Below, in pieces: positions 45,181 through 57,370 of a stretch of DNA of 64,000 nucleotides. Under the pieces are notes generated by a model. The model saw only the letters and a program-made list of their open reading frames with translations. It did not search any database and was not told the origin of the DNA. The position numbers and the translations under genes were made by a program. The stretch is taken from positions 207,308,151 through 207,372,150 of the forward strand of contig CP136065.1 of assembly GCA_032622095.1 (NCBI GenBank), given 5' to 3'. Each line of letters starts with the position of its first letter. Position 1 is the stretch's first letter. Origin of the DNA: Siphonodentalium dalli (taxonomy: Eukaryota > Mollusca > Scaphopoda > Gadilida > Siphonodentaliidae).

Positions 45181-45929
45181 ATAGTCCATGTCAAACACGT
45201 TCATATTGAACACATATATACCCCCATAAGTTTATATTGATCTTATGATCAATTGGCTGATGTATCTTAACACATTTTGATTGTTGGCCACTTTTTGGGC
45301 GCAAATCCACATTATAGGTGGATTCTGTTTCCAAGTTTGTTCACGCTCGGGCGAATGTAACCCACGCATAATAAAGTGTTCTCGAACTATTTCCACATTA
45401 CCGGAAGCAGGAAATAAACGCACGCCTCGCAAAGAGTTAAGTATTCGAAATTATAAGGTTTTCCACTTCATTATGTTCGCACTTTTCCGAACTTTGAGGA
45501 TCTTTTGTTCTCCGTATCAGAATTCTGATTGTCACTACATGGCTTCCGGATTCTTCTGGTTACCAAATAGACACCACGACTATGAACACGCAAGTCACTT
45601 ATGTCACCATATGAACATTCGGTCCAGTCGACTTACCATTCTATACAGGAGACCCTAAATGGGAAAAATATTATACCGGGGTTAATTGACGACTGTTGGG
45701 TGTGTAGACAGAAATTATATGTCGCTGTGGGAGACCTCACAACTGCACCGATCAGATTTATTAATTTCATTTTGGTATCGATCAATAGGGAAATGACGCA
45801 AGTCATAGATACGCACCACAGTGCAATAAAATAAGGACCCTGGTCACGTGACTAAGGCGATTCTGATAGCCCAGCTGATCCACTCAGACGTGGCAAATAT
45901 AATCTATATATGCAATGATAGATCTGTCC
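45181..45929 (+). other. No supported gene; 125-codon open frame
   Basis: 45281-45658 is open for 125 codons, without a recognisable domain, and the opposite strand is partly open. I cannot support it as a gene. Confidence 0.35.
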
Positions 45930-46097
45930 CTAGTGAACGTACACACTGTGTTCCATTGTACTTCTGGAAATTGGTCGTCCGTCGATCTTTATCGATTCAA
46001 AAGGCGTTGCCAAACGTACATGTTGCAAGACATCCAGAGAAACCCCATACAAATTACGATTGCTATCTTTATATTATCGGATTAAATTCAAATATCT
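45930..46097 (+). repeat. R4 repeat, piece similar to 47050-47185
   Basis: GTTGCCAAACGTACATGTTG, CAAGACATCCA and CATATTGAATTTAAATC-type blocks recur in the same order at about 47120-47185, with moderate divergence. Confidence 0.5.
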
Positions 46098-46150
46098 GGC
46101 ACAGGGTCTTTAATGCTGCACCAGCGCAGCTCCCGTCATGAAGGGGTTAA
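46098..46150. mobile_element. PB-M3 right-end fragment
   Basis: GGCACAGGGTCTTTAATGCT, then CAGCGCAGCTCCCGTCATGA and GGGGTTAA (TTAA at 46147-46150). It matches the right end of 53328-53566 and the fragment at 50505-50610. Confidence 0.7.
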
Positions 46151-47200
46151 GCAGTTATAATTCTCAATTTCTCTAGGTCTCAGATATAAATAATAATCGC
46201 AATGCATAATTTGTTATCTAACTCACTCGAAATAGTTTGTAACATGCATGCAAGGGTGTGTCTTATGAATTAACTAAATAGGAATCCGAAAGTCCACTAA
46301 TGACATGTGACGCACATTTGACACTCGATATGTACTCCACATTTCTTAAATCACGACTGAGATATTGTTGTATTGTTAACAAAACGGTCTGAATTGGTTT
46401 CCACACATGTACAGTGGACAAATGTGGAAAAGGGTGGGGAAAAGTTTGAAAATTTAGATGGACTTACAAGAAAACTGCTTAATTATTAAGCTCGTGCACC
46501 ACATGGAGAAATATCTATCTGAGGACCACGTTAAACATATTTTATGACAATACAAATTTCAAAATGATGACTTTAATCATAGTTATAGAAGGGAAATGTT
46601 GACAAGATATGTTGGTAAGATATAAATTGAGTGGAAATGAATAACTGTTTCATGATCTGAACTAGTAAAAGGCTCTAATGGAAATTTAATACAGTTCAAT
46701 ATTGCTTCAAGAATCTCAACATTACATGTTAGGTGTGTGCTCGAAAATTGTGAGAAACCATTACTATGAATTAACTGTTCCTTCACGGAACTAGTCAAAT
46801 GTTGGTATACAGGTCTGTCCACTCAAGCTTGGATCAATCAACAATGTTAGAGATAGCTGGAAAGCTGGAAATTTGCGGACATATGACCTAAAAGTGAGAC
46901 TAACTCAAAGAAAGGGTATGTCGTATGAATTAATTACCTAAACATGAATCCGAATCTCCACTGCACATATGGCGCATATTTATCACTGGCAATAAATGAC
47001 CCCCGCTTCTTATTTCACGATGAGATGCTGTTCAACGGAACATCACCGGATCTCTTGTTAACTACCATGCCATGTACGCTTCCGGAAACTAGTTGTCTGT
47101 CGAACAATCGATTCTAATGCGAGTTACCAAACGTATATACTGCAAGGCATCCACAGACGATTGAAATCTATGTCTCATATTGAATTTAAATCGTTTACAG
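46151..47200 (+). other. No gene seen; R4 repeat in two copies
   Basis: About 46258-46385 and 46918-47045 are diverged direct copies (TATGAATTAA, AATCCGAA.TCCACT, GCGCA.ATTT and CACGA..GAGAT blocks). A 79-codon minus-strand frame at 46583-46822 has no domain. Confidence 0.45.
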
Positions 47201-48032
47201 TCATAATTTAATTACTGTTAATGTTCTGAACCGATCGAGACATGAAACACGACGTTGAAATTGATACGGGATTACATTACTTGGTCGTGACTTATTTTTC
47301 ATTGACAGTATGTTGAAGTGACGATTACATCAATTACTATCAGTGGACACTGCGTGCAACCTGCTGTGAGCAAGGATGCAATGGTATTCCCCACCCGGCA
47401 CGTATCTAGTACTAACATCGCTTGTTTCTAGCATTCGTTGAACTGAACATTTCACTATTTAAATTCAAAAGTTTCAGATAAATTATAGGGAAAACATATT
47501 GCAAGTTATTTTGGTTCAGTTATGGTGACTTACGGAAGTATCATGGGGCAATAAAGGCTTGAAGTCCATGTACGTTTCCGCGACTTGGTTGAACATAATA
47601 GACAGATGATTCGTAATGTTCAACACTTGGATCACAATAAATATGTTCAACGATTGAAGTGACTCAAATCTGTTTACATAGCAGTTACAAATTGCATATA
47701 GGAGTGCATGTGGTTGGACAGGAGATCCAGGGAACAAGTTATGAAACTTATGGGAGCTCCTCCCCTCTCCATTGGCAAACAACTGCCGCTAGTGAATATG
47801 ACCGTGGTGTTGTTACTATTGTACAGGAAGCAAATAAGTTAAGGTAGAGTTGTGGTTCCTTTGGAGAACGGTACTCCGCGTGTCCATGATGTGAATTGAC
47901 ACACAATGAGTACCGCCCGCAAGACAGAGGCACATAATTATACACGATGGTGTGTATTTATATATAGTCATTTACATATCATTAACACCCAGCTGTACGC
48001 ACGTGGCTGTGCGTACTGTGTCCCATTGTGTT
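47201..48032. other. No gene seen
   Basis: Short frames on both strands without domains; no repeat matched. Confidence 0.45.
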
Positions 48033-48264
48033 CTAAATAGTAATTGGCGAGTAGTTTCATTAGGAAGTGTTCAGATAATAAGGTCGTTTGTTGAACTTTG
48101 AACATATCCCACCAATGAATTTGAATCATTCTGCTATATAGTATCTGTTTTCTGTCTGTCGTCTGCTCGTATTATCTGAACACCCATCCATATAAATAAT
48201 AGACCGTTCCATTTTATACTTTTACTAGTGGGTGAGAGAACCAATGTAGTATAGAAAGGGTTAT
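48033..48264. mobile_element. PB-M4 MITE, eroded ends
   Basis: GGCGAGTAGTTTCATTAGGA, TGTTCAGATAATAAGG, ATTATCTGAACACCCATCC and AGTATAGAAAGGGTTAT appear in PB-M4 order. The terminal TTAA copies have changed. Confidence 0.65.
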
Positions 48265-50037
48265 ACAGAGGAAACCCGGTCTTCATATTGCGGAATCTTC
48301 CAGAATATATGTACGGAAATCACAGTACACCTGTCGTGGCTGCACTTGAATTCTGACAAATGTAACATGCTGCGTCGATCGTATACGTCAGTGGTGTAAA
48401 TCTCGCTTGTGGAGACGTAAACTATAGTCATTAATACCAATTAACGATTGAAGACCACGGATGTCAGAAGATATTGGCGGGCTCTGTCTATAAATAACGT
48501 ACACATTGTGTGTACAATAGCCTATACAGCACGGATGCCATTAGCCACAAAACCCAAATTAAACTCTGTTGATTTTATCACATTAAGACTTTCTGAAGAG
48601 CTTTTAATTTGTTTAAAAATAAAGGGAAATGAGTGATAACCACGATGGTGCCAAGTCATTATCAATGCACCCGCGATGTGAATGGGCTGTTTGATGATTT
48701 ATAAAAATTGTTTCGTGAACCAGTTATGCACCCAGAGCTGTGCACGGACTCCACGGAGAGTGGCTTGGTTTTCATCATCAGTGACATTAAGGGTCAGAAA
48801 GACGTTTTTGCAAAACTTTCCTGGTATTTCAAAATGGATTTTCTCAAAATCTGTCAGGAATTTCTTTGTGATATTTGGTATCAAGCTAATATTGTGACAC
48901 AATAGTTAAGAACCATTGACTCATTGGATATTATAACCTCAATTACTTTACTTTTATGGTTTTATGGCATGAAAAATATTAAAATTTCACTGCTTTCCGG
49001 TCCCAAGAACTTCTGTAAAACTTTTTTTTTTCAAAACTGCAGTTCATATATCCATGATATCATATCCGAAGATCACGAGAGGAGACTTAACTTTTCTTGA
49101 TTAATGAAATTTAATGATTATTTTTAATTAGAAAGGCAACTACCCATAAATAATTTTCTATATTTGAGAGTATTCCCGATCAATGAAACATTGGGCTGAG
49201 ATGAGTTCTGGGTCATGGGTTCATAATGAAGTTAAAGCTGACCGCCATATCTCTTAACACCCTCACACGTTAAAATCCATTGTTTTTATCGTCTCTTAAC
49301 AGTTGCTCAGATTATATATAGAATGAAGATGATGATATGCAAAATTTAAGAGTTTTCGATAGATAGTCCCAGAGAAATACTTTGTTGAAAATCTCTTGCT
49401 ATTTTTTGGCTGGAACTATGCAAAACGTGCGTCTCCCCCTTAAGAATATAAAATTCTTAAACATACCCCAATTCGTTCGATTGTTCTTCGTGTCCAAGTA
49501 AGACATCCCCATATATATGCACAATCAATCATATGTTAGTTTATTTTATTTATTGTCTGTTCTCCTGGTAACCGATGGGAGTTCAAATGCATAAGGTTGT
49601 ACAGAATCTATATGATTTCCAGCAATGCCACATTGAACTTATGCCGTTCTGAAATGAGCCCATATTCTATCTATATCGAAATTAGAAAGGTTAATTTTGA
49701 CTGTTTTTAAAACTATTGAAATTATATCCTTCAAATGATGGAATGGTGGATGAGTCGAAATAGAGCGAGGTGTTTCGAGCAGTATATAGGTTGTGAATTG
49801 GTTTTGTTTAGTTATGGAAATCCTGGACGTGTTTTGGACGATTGCCTCTTCTCCTCCATTCATGACTATGGAAATGTCGTCGCCGCCGGCGGGGTGTGGG
49901 ATGCTGGACTGAAGCCTCCAATATGACCCTATCCACCGGTTAAATATAAAACTGCTGGTGATATACACATTTTACTTTTTATTTTATTTTTTATAATATT
50001 GTAGCTATTGTGTTCTCACTTCCTCGAAATAAACTGA
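48265..50037. other. No gene seen, about 1.8 kb
   Basis: Overlapping short frames at 48682-48905 on both strands and at 49639-49968 show no recognisable domain. A T-run lies at 49021-49030. I see nothing I can name. Confidence 0.45.
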
Positions 50038-50180
50038 GAGAGTTAATGTGGAGAGCACTGAGAGCCCTTAGTTTGCACTGTGAGGTCACGTATCGGTTGG
50101 GCAGTGTAATTCTAACTAGATTGACTTCCACCAGTGTGGCTTCTGGTTCGAACTCCCTGTTTACATCTGGACTACGTGTG
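50038..50180 (+). mobile_element. tRNA-like SINE relic
   Basis: GGTTCGAACTCC (about 50146-50157) is a good Pol III B box. Upstream GTATCGGTTGGGCAGTG is a weak A box, and ACTTCCACCAGTGTGG precedes the B box as in the minus-strand relic at 8226-8434. Inferred member of the same SINE family. Confidence 0.5.
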
Positions 50181-50394
50181 CATATTTTCGTGCAAATATC
50201 AAATATGAATACAATCGGACAAAAAATATTTAGGTTATAGGATCGGATAACACATGCCCATGGTGATGCAAAGTGTTAATAATTTATAAACCGATCAACC
50301 GATCGATACAAAAAAGTATACAGGTGAGGGGTGTGTCACCATAAACATGCACATACAATTTTAACAATACTCGAGTAATCGTGTCGAATAACAA

Positions 50395-50455
50395 GTGCCT
50401 ACGCACGGACAGACGTACGGACGGACATACAGACGGACGGACACAAGACGGATAG
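50395..50455 (+). repeat. ACGGAC-type simple repeat
   Basis: Run of GGACAGACGTACGGACGGAC and variants, a degenerate tetranucleotide microsatellite. Confidence 0.8.
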
Positions 50456-50504
50456 TTTATCCGGACGTCGGCATTATGAGTACCATACATAGTATGGGTA
50501 CACA

Positions 50505-50610
50505 AAAAAATGATAAGAATTTAAGAAAAATTTATTAAAAATGATAACAAATTGTTAGGCTCGGGGGTCTTTAATGCTGTGCCAGCGCAACTACCACCAT
50601 GAAAGGTTAA
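50505..50610. mobile_element. PB-M3 right-end fragment
   Basis: An AT-rich linker like those in the PB elements (ATGATAACAAATTGTTAGGC) leads to GGTCTTTAATGCTGTGCCAG and ends CCATGAAAGGTTAA (TTAA at 50607-50610). The HP hairpin is missing. Confidence 0.65.
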
Positions 50611-51028
50611 TAACTATTAAACTATGTTAAACTTATCCCACTCCGCTGTTTGAGGAAAGCCACACATTTGAGTGGAATTTGAAAGCGAAAGGAAAATGAA
50701 TGATAACCGGCGTGAAAACACGCTTTTATCAATGACTTCATAGTTTGTTGAGGTTCATAGCGATCAGCTGTGCTTTTCTTGGAACGGTTTAGCGATTTAA
50801 CCACGCCTCGCGTATCGAAATAGACGCTATCACCAATGATCTTGATAGATTTGTAGACATGAGTGCGAGGTTATGTTTGTCTTTGTGAAATTAAATTGCG
50901 ATGCATTTAGCAAATGACTGCCAATGTTATTGTGTTGTCATATACGCTTGCGCCGTATCTGGGTTTCCACAAACACTGAAAGAAAGAGATCCTCTATCCC
51001 TCCATATCAGTGAAGAGAGATAAAATAC

Positions 51029-51760
51029 GGATATCTATAATATATAACAACCATAACGCGGGATATATCAAACAGGTGTATAAACGGGTACGCGTCTCTT
51101 CCAGATAATAACCGTCAGCCCAAGGATATCTATAATATCAACCATAACGTGGGATATATCAAACAGGTGTATAAACGGGTACGCGTCTCTTCCAGAGAAT
51201 AACCGTCAGCCCAAGGATATCTATAATATCAACCATAACGCGGGATATATCAAACAGGTGTATAAACGGGTACGCGTCTCTTCCAGAGAATAACCGTCAG
51301 CCCAAGGATATCTATAATATCAACCATAACGCGGGATATATCAAACAGGTGTATAAACGGGTACGCGTATCTTCCAGAGAATAACCGTCAGCCCAAGGAT
51401 ATCTATAATATCAACCATAACGCGGGATATATCAAACAGGTGTATAAACGGGTACGCGTCTCTTCCAGAGAATAACCGTCAGCCCAAGGATATCTATAAT
51501 ATCAACCATAACGTGGGATATATCAAACAGGTGTATAAACGGGTACGCGTCTCTTCCAGAGAATAACCGTCAGCCCAAGGATATCTATAATATCAACCAT
51601 AACGTGGGATATATCGAACAGGTGTATAAACGGGTACGCGTCTCTTCCAGAGAATAACCGTCAGCCCAAGGATATCTATAATATCAACCATAACGTGGGA
51701 TATATCAAACAGGTGTATAAACGGGTACGCGTCTCTTCCAGATAATAACCCTCAGCCCAC
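51029..51760 (+). repeat. 91-bp minisatellite, eight units
   Basis: GGATATCTATAATAT starts at 51124, 51215, 51306, 51397, 51488, 51579 and 51670, exactly 91 bp apart, preceded by a 95-bp first unit at 51029 with a 4-bp insertion. Each unit includes CGGGATATATCAAACAGGTG and AAACGGGTACGCGTCTCTTC. Units differ by only a few substitutions (for example AACGCGGG/AACGTGGG), so the array is young or kept homogeneous. No open frame runs through it. Confidence 0.97.
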
Positions 51761-52965
51761 GTGACCAACTATGATATGAGTGACAGTCATTATGAACCCG
51801 AATGAGTTAAGGCCAATCCTCAAATCAAGTAAACGATATTCGCCCATTGTGGGACCAATAACATGGACGAGGGTCCATGTATAAAAAAAAGAGTGGCATG
51901 CACACATACACTTTTATTTTACCAACCATTGTACATCAATATTCGAGAATATTGGCTTTCAACTATATAAAATATATCCAGAGTTCCACACATACGGTTA
52001 GAAAATGTAAATCTAATGTGAAATCTCTATGTTAAACCTAAAGAACATCCTGTTTCTGAACAACTAACGAAATAACTACGATTCCTTTAAATTATTTAAA
52101 GAGAGTGTATTTAAATTCACGGTCCAAGCCAAGAAGTGTATTGTTACAATCGACTCTAGGTGAAAAGCAAAATAAGTTTGTTAAATTACTCGGAATACTG
52201 GGTTCCATACAAAATTGTCAGACCAATTTGCATCCATACTCAATTGAACGGAAGCAAATCAAAATCGATTTGACATCAGGTCATATTGCTGCGAGTACAT
52301 GCCGGTGCGAACATGGGTTATAGACACTAGACACCATTCGCCAGACGTTATAATTTCAATAACCACCAAGGTAGATTTGGGCTGCGCGTATATAAGTCCA
52401 GTCCAAGTCTGCTCGTACTAAAACCAGCTAAGATATTGGGAAAGCGAGATGCTAGTTTTTGTACGAGAACGACCCTATAGGCATTGTATGACATGAGTTA
52501 CGACCAGGGTTGTTGGCAGGAAATATATTCTTTTTTACTCTGTTTTACCTAACAAATCAATCAATACCTGATGCTATATATATCGGAAAGAGTGACATCT
52601 TGTAGTCATAATGGTGTATAATAATCTAACTTTAATGTTAAATTACACATAGAATATTCCGGTTTATTAGGACTAACATCGGTTTGTTTAAGTTTTAACT
52701 GAAAGCCAAAGTGTTCCGTGATGCACTCGGCTAAGTTCGGCTTCCGTACCGTTAATTGAGGACAACAATCAGAATTTAGTGCGCCCTTATTCTAACATCG
52801 TGTCCTGTTAATATATTACATCACTATAATGTGTTAATTTTTATTGTAAGTGGTCCTATATTACTTATTTACATTTCCTACACGGAACGTATCGCGATAT
52901 ATATGCAATTTTTAATTTACAAATTACCCGGTATACGTGGTAGAACTAATTCAATTTACGACAAG
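51761..52965. other. No gene seen, about 1.2 kb
   Basis: A 72-codon plus-strand frame at 52105-52323 lacks a domain. Nothing else stands out. Confidence 0.45.
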
Positions 52966-53015
52966 GTTAGTCCGGGAGCTAATAGGGGTACCCTTGCACC
53001 CCCCCCTGGGACTTA
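52966..53015. repeat. Short dispersed repeat shared with 10148-10195
   Basis: TAGTCCGGGAGCTAATAGGG and CCCTTGCACCCC match the 10.1-kb copy, with a longer C run here. Confidence 0.6.
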
Positions 53016-53327
53016 GGTGGTTTTGTTTATGTTTACCTTACGATTGCCAGAATATTTCCGCCTGAATAAGCCGATGTCACTTCGTGCGGTCAATTGAGTT
53101 CGCATACTTTTAAAAATATGTAAACACTGTCGTAATTGTCTTTTGTCACATTAAATTACCGCTTTCAATTGACCATTGATGTGGTGTTCAGAAAAAATAT
53201 CATGACTTCCCGTTTACTGACGCAATTGTGATTGTACATGTACCTACCCATGTTTGGCGGTGAATGAACCTGAGCATATATATTGTCGATGATACATGTA
53301 ATAATGGTATAAACGGTATATCAATGG
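53016..53327. other. No gene seen
   Basis: No supported feature. Confidence 0.45.
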
Positions 53328-53566
53328 TAAACCCTTTCGTGTCGGGAGCTTCCTGAAATTTAGCGAAAACCCCGTTCCAGTGAATTTTCTTATATATGTG
53401 AGTCTCCCATGGGAAGACTCGCATATATAAGAGAATACATTGGCCAAACAATATTTACCTTGACCTTATAAGCCAGTGCATATGACTCACATATGGAGCC
53501 TCACATACATGATCATACAGGATATTTAATGCTGCTCCAGGGCAGCTCCCGACATGAAAGGGTTTA
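53328..53566. mobile_element. PB-M3 MITE with variant HP hairpin
   Basis: Ends are AACCCTTTCGTGTCGGGAGC and GCTCCCGACATGAAAGGGTT, inverted copies with one mismatch, flanked by TAAA/TTTA (probably eroded TTAA). The hairpin (about 53374-53443) keeps the TTCTTATATATG and CATATATAAGAGAATACATTGG-type stem, but its centre is GTCTCCCATGGGAAGAC instead of the usual GTCGACCATAGGTCGCC. 239 bp, non-coding. Confidence 0.75.
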
Positions 53567-53649
53567 TTTAGAGTATTCGACTTGTAGTCGCTGTCAACAC
53601 CGAGGCAAGATCGACGCTTGCCGACAGACTGTTGAGCTTCATAACAGTG

Positions 53650-54105
53650 TCTAGGTTTCCATTTGAAAGGCCACTTAATTTTCGAATTCCCAGATAACAT
53701 TACACACAACATATTCCATATTATATGCCTTTTGGAAGAGGAACCAAAAATATATTTATTCCACCAGAATATGGAATAGCTGTAGCCTAGGAGTGTCCAT
53801 TAGGTGATAGCGATTCTTAGACTAATTCCAAGACCCCCCCCCCTTGTCAACCCACAATGCATCAGAATTCAAACTAAGACATAGAGTTATTCCCCTTCCG
53901 TTGAGAATAATAGAGTTTACAGTACAGTCTGGATCAAACAGACCTTGGTACCTTGACAAAAACAACATGTTCCCAGTTTATTCAACCGGATAAGTTGATA
54001 ATACAATATTTTGGAGCTTCCTCTTTCAAATGGTATATAATATGGAATATGTTGTATATAATGTGAAATGGTGATTCGAACATTAAGTGGGCCTTTAAGG
54101 CGAGT
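53650..54105. mobile_element. FB-5 inverted-repeat element
   Basis: 53650-53755 (CATTTGAAAGGCCACTTAAT, ACAACATATTCCATATTATA, GAGGAACC) is mirrored at 54000-54105 (GCTTCCTCTTTCAAATGGTA, ATAATATGGAATATGTTGTA, ATTAAGTGGGCCTTTAA). Arms of about 100 bp, interior about 245 bp containing a C run near 53837. No coding capacity. Confidence 0.75.
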
Positions 54106-55792
54106 GTGACAGTAGAGTTATACACTATTCAAAACTCGCACCTAGTTGTGACCATTGAGCAAGGTCTATCGTACTTTGACGGCTTCGCGCCACTGATGCG
54201 TTAAATAAGTACCCGTCAGCTTGCCATACCGCTGAGTGTCAGATCATGTTCTGCTCACACAGATTAAGATTCAATCTCTTAAACATGTTTATGATATGAG
54301 AGGTACAACAATAAATATTATATATATGTATACATAATATAGGATGTCATAGTATTAAGCATAGCGTATATTGGATAAAATCAAATGAGATAATGTGGAC
54401 GGTGAAACACAAGAGAAGCGCCTGTATAAATATATAAATCTATACAATGACCGCAGTCGGTTCATTGCTTGGCCTATACCAATGGCTGGGTTAAATAGCG
54501 TAATGTTTAAAAGCGTTCTGGTGCAAGTCATTGGTTATGCGATAACACGGTCCTATATGCTATAAGTCTGGTCCTTCACTCGCTATATTGTCATTTTACT
54601 CTGGAAATTGTTGTATGCGTCGTCGCTCTGTTTATAACTATTTTCATGACAGGGGTGGGTCGTTGATGATGTGGTTGTGTGAACGTGCCATAGATGTACT
54701 TATTTACTTAATACCTTATAATTGTGCTTGCCTACAAGTGTATACTATCAAAGAATAGGAGGGTTCTAGATGTTCCCAGTTCAGCATCGTGTCAATTGTC
54801 ATCATTAAAAACTTTTATCATAGTACTGGTTAGTCCATCAAGCGTGAACAAGTATTATCAACATCTACTGACCTTTTGTGCGAGTTTGATGACTATATCC
54901 ATTTCTGGCCTGTGTGTATCAATCTCTCTATTTAGTTTAGGCGGTCACATGTCTGAAAAACAAAGAAAGTAATTGCAGACAGGATGAAACGTTTAGTCAG
55001 AGCTTTTATTTTCACAAATTTGCACGAAATATCCCGGCGAGTTAACTGGTAACGTTACATGCATGCATGCGCATTGTCGTGGACAAGAACTTACCGAACA
55101 GCATTGCATAACAGTCCGATCTTGTATGCAATTATATAAACACTGCACCACGATCGGTTACATTCAAACCGATACCATTATGAAAGCAAATGCGAGTCAG
55201 CGGTAGCCAGGCTGATGGAACCAACGCGTTTCGCCTGTCATCCTTCGGTGGAATGCATACATGTGATGTGAACATACATTTTACATGTACACTGACTCTC
55301 TCAATTCGATATCAAGTGCTAATTGAGCATGTCAGCCATCTGGGCTCCGCATATTTGTAACGTCAGATAGTGTACAAATTGGAGAAGTCTCGCAAATCCC
55401 ATGAATGCAAGGATGACAGCTACATATAACTGCGCTCTTGATGCCATAGTCTTCGGATTGTACCAAAAATTAATTTAATCACAAACTGGGTCAATTACTT
55501 TTGTTGCATCATACAGACATCACTTATCAAGTATCGGATAACTACCCTCAATAGAAGATTACTATGCGCGTTGTGCATAATCTGATTGATCGTGCAACGC
55601 GAAAATCTCATGCACGCGGTTATCCATGCCTTGCCGTCTTAAATAATCCCAAATGTAGACGTTATTTTAGCGAAACGAATTTTTGGCACAACATACATTT
55701 TACGACGAATAACTAAACATAGTCGTGAATCCTAACAGCGAGTTTGCGAAACCTCTTAATTGGATGTACAATAAATCATCGCGCAAATAAAT
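54106..55792. other. No gene seen, about 1.7 kb
   Basis: An 82-codon plus-strand frame at 54724-54972 has two hydrophobic stretches but no recognisable family. Nothing else to report. Confidence 0.4.
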
Positions 55793-55945
55793 TCATATTG
55801 GACCTAAATATTCACATATGTTCATATTAGACTGACTTGTTTTAGAAATAAGACCATAGTGGACCAATGCCCATTATTCCGTTGGATGACGCGGGCCACA
55901 GTGAAAACACATTATGAAGAGCGTACACGTCTGGGAAGTCGTGAG
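55793..55945 (+). repeat. R2 repeat, uninterrupted copy
   Basis: It aligns with 44740-44801 plus 45101-45175 and, in part, with 2463-2530. At the point where the other copy carries the PB-M1 MITE this copy reads GAAATAAGACCATAGTGG without an insertion. Confidence 0.65.
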
Positions 55946-57299
55946 TTGGTTTATTCGTGTTATTTTCCGGCATTTTCTCTTAAAAATAAGCACAATGTGG
56001 GCTCATATAGAACTGTTTTATTGACCAGCGCTTATGCTCATATAGAGCGTATTTGTTGTTTTTTTCAAATAATGTCAATATGAGCTTATTTCGTACAGTT
56101 ATAAAATAAGCCCGAATTCTGCATATTTTCGGGAACACAGACTGGGCTGTAGCAACGATACACGACGTATAACGGTTATACTTATATGGGAACGATCGAC
56201 TTGTCATTAGTGTCGAGATCGTGGATTCCCGTTTATTAGGAACACACGCCAAAGCCTGTATACACACAAAGCTGATACTATGATTCACAACTTAAAAAGA
56301 ATCGTACACTGCGTGAAATTGCACCCGCGTGGCCAATATGCAAGTTACCTTGTCGACAAAATTGTGATTTGCGATGCCTCCAGTTGGGAATATGTAAGTT
56401 ATTCCAGCGGCTATGACGTCATTGTAAGGTCTGTGCAGTCAGCGCTTTAATTATGACGGATCTAACGAGTTGCATCTCGGACTAGACAGGTAATAAATAT
56501 ATCGCCACACACCCGGATACGTGGCAATGAGCGCTTCAGTGTTTGGAGCCGGACTGTTTTCATTTATAAACCCGTGGCATGTTGCATAAACAAGGGAAAT
56601 CGCTGGCAGCGGAATCGCATTCTGATCAGGTCTAATATCCAAACACGTCCTGAATACTCGTTATATAACAAAACAGTGCCCCCCTGAGACTTAGTTTTCG
56701 ATCGAAACGGCGCTTCTTTACAGATGTTCTTTGTAAGCGATCACAATTATCTATAGAAAAAACTGGTAAATGCATTGGGATGATGTCACGGTGGCTGGAT
56801 ATAAAGGAGGTGCTCCCCAGTGCCTCGATCGGTAAGGTGCATAAATCACAAGGTCGTCTCGGTCATAAGTCGTCCAGCGACGGTGAAGCTGATTCTATTC
56901 CCGTTGGTTCGTGATCAACGCAAACGGAGAGTAACCTTTTATACGCATTTCAAACTGATTGCCCATAGGATTACCCCCCCCCCCAACCTTTGTGGTATGA
57001 ATTCCACCAATAAAGCTGGCAACAACATATGATCTGGCGGAAAGGAAGGTTGGCCGAATGTACATCATCGGGAACTCTATATATGGCGTTTTATTTGACC
57101 CACTCAGCACGTATACATGTGCCATTCGTAAAAATCACACGTACATGGATTTAATCAACATACATGTTGAGTCTTATCACACATTTTACGGAGAAGTGTC
57201 TGTGTAGAAGGTCGAGGGGTAAATAAACAAGCGACTTGGCAGTTTGAGCTCAAGAACTAATAGCATTCGCTTTGTTGCAGTCAGGGTATTAAATTAGTC
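55946..57299. other. No gene seen; SINE-like patch near 56820
   Basis: At about 56818-56836 TGCCTCGATCGGTAAGG resembles a Pol III A box but has no convincing B box. A C run lies near 56977-56988. A 102-codon minus-strand frame at 55980-56288 has no domain. Confidence 0.4.
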
Positions 57300-57370
57300 G
57301 ACATATGCTTGAAATACCTTCATCCGAGCATTATATTTCCAGCCCAGAAGGCCGTATTGAAGTCAGAAAA
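57300..57370 (+). repeat. R1 repeat, weak fragment
   Basis: GTCGACATATGCTTGAAATA, CCGAGCATTATATTTCCAGC and GTATTGAAGTCA align with the left part of 1026-1206. Confidence 0.45.

Noticed and set aside
45281-45658. 125-codon open frame as a gene
   Set aside because: The opposite strand is also open in part, and no domain or repeat support was found.
50284-50505. Minus-strand frame with a VRPSVCPSVRLSVRR-like segment
   Set aside because: This is the translation of an ACGGAC microsatellite.
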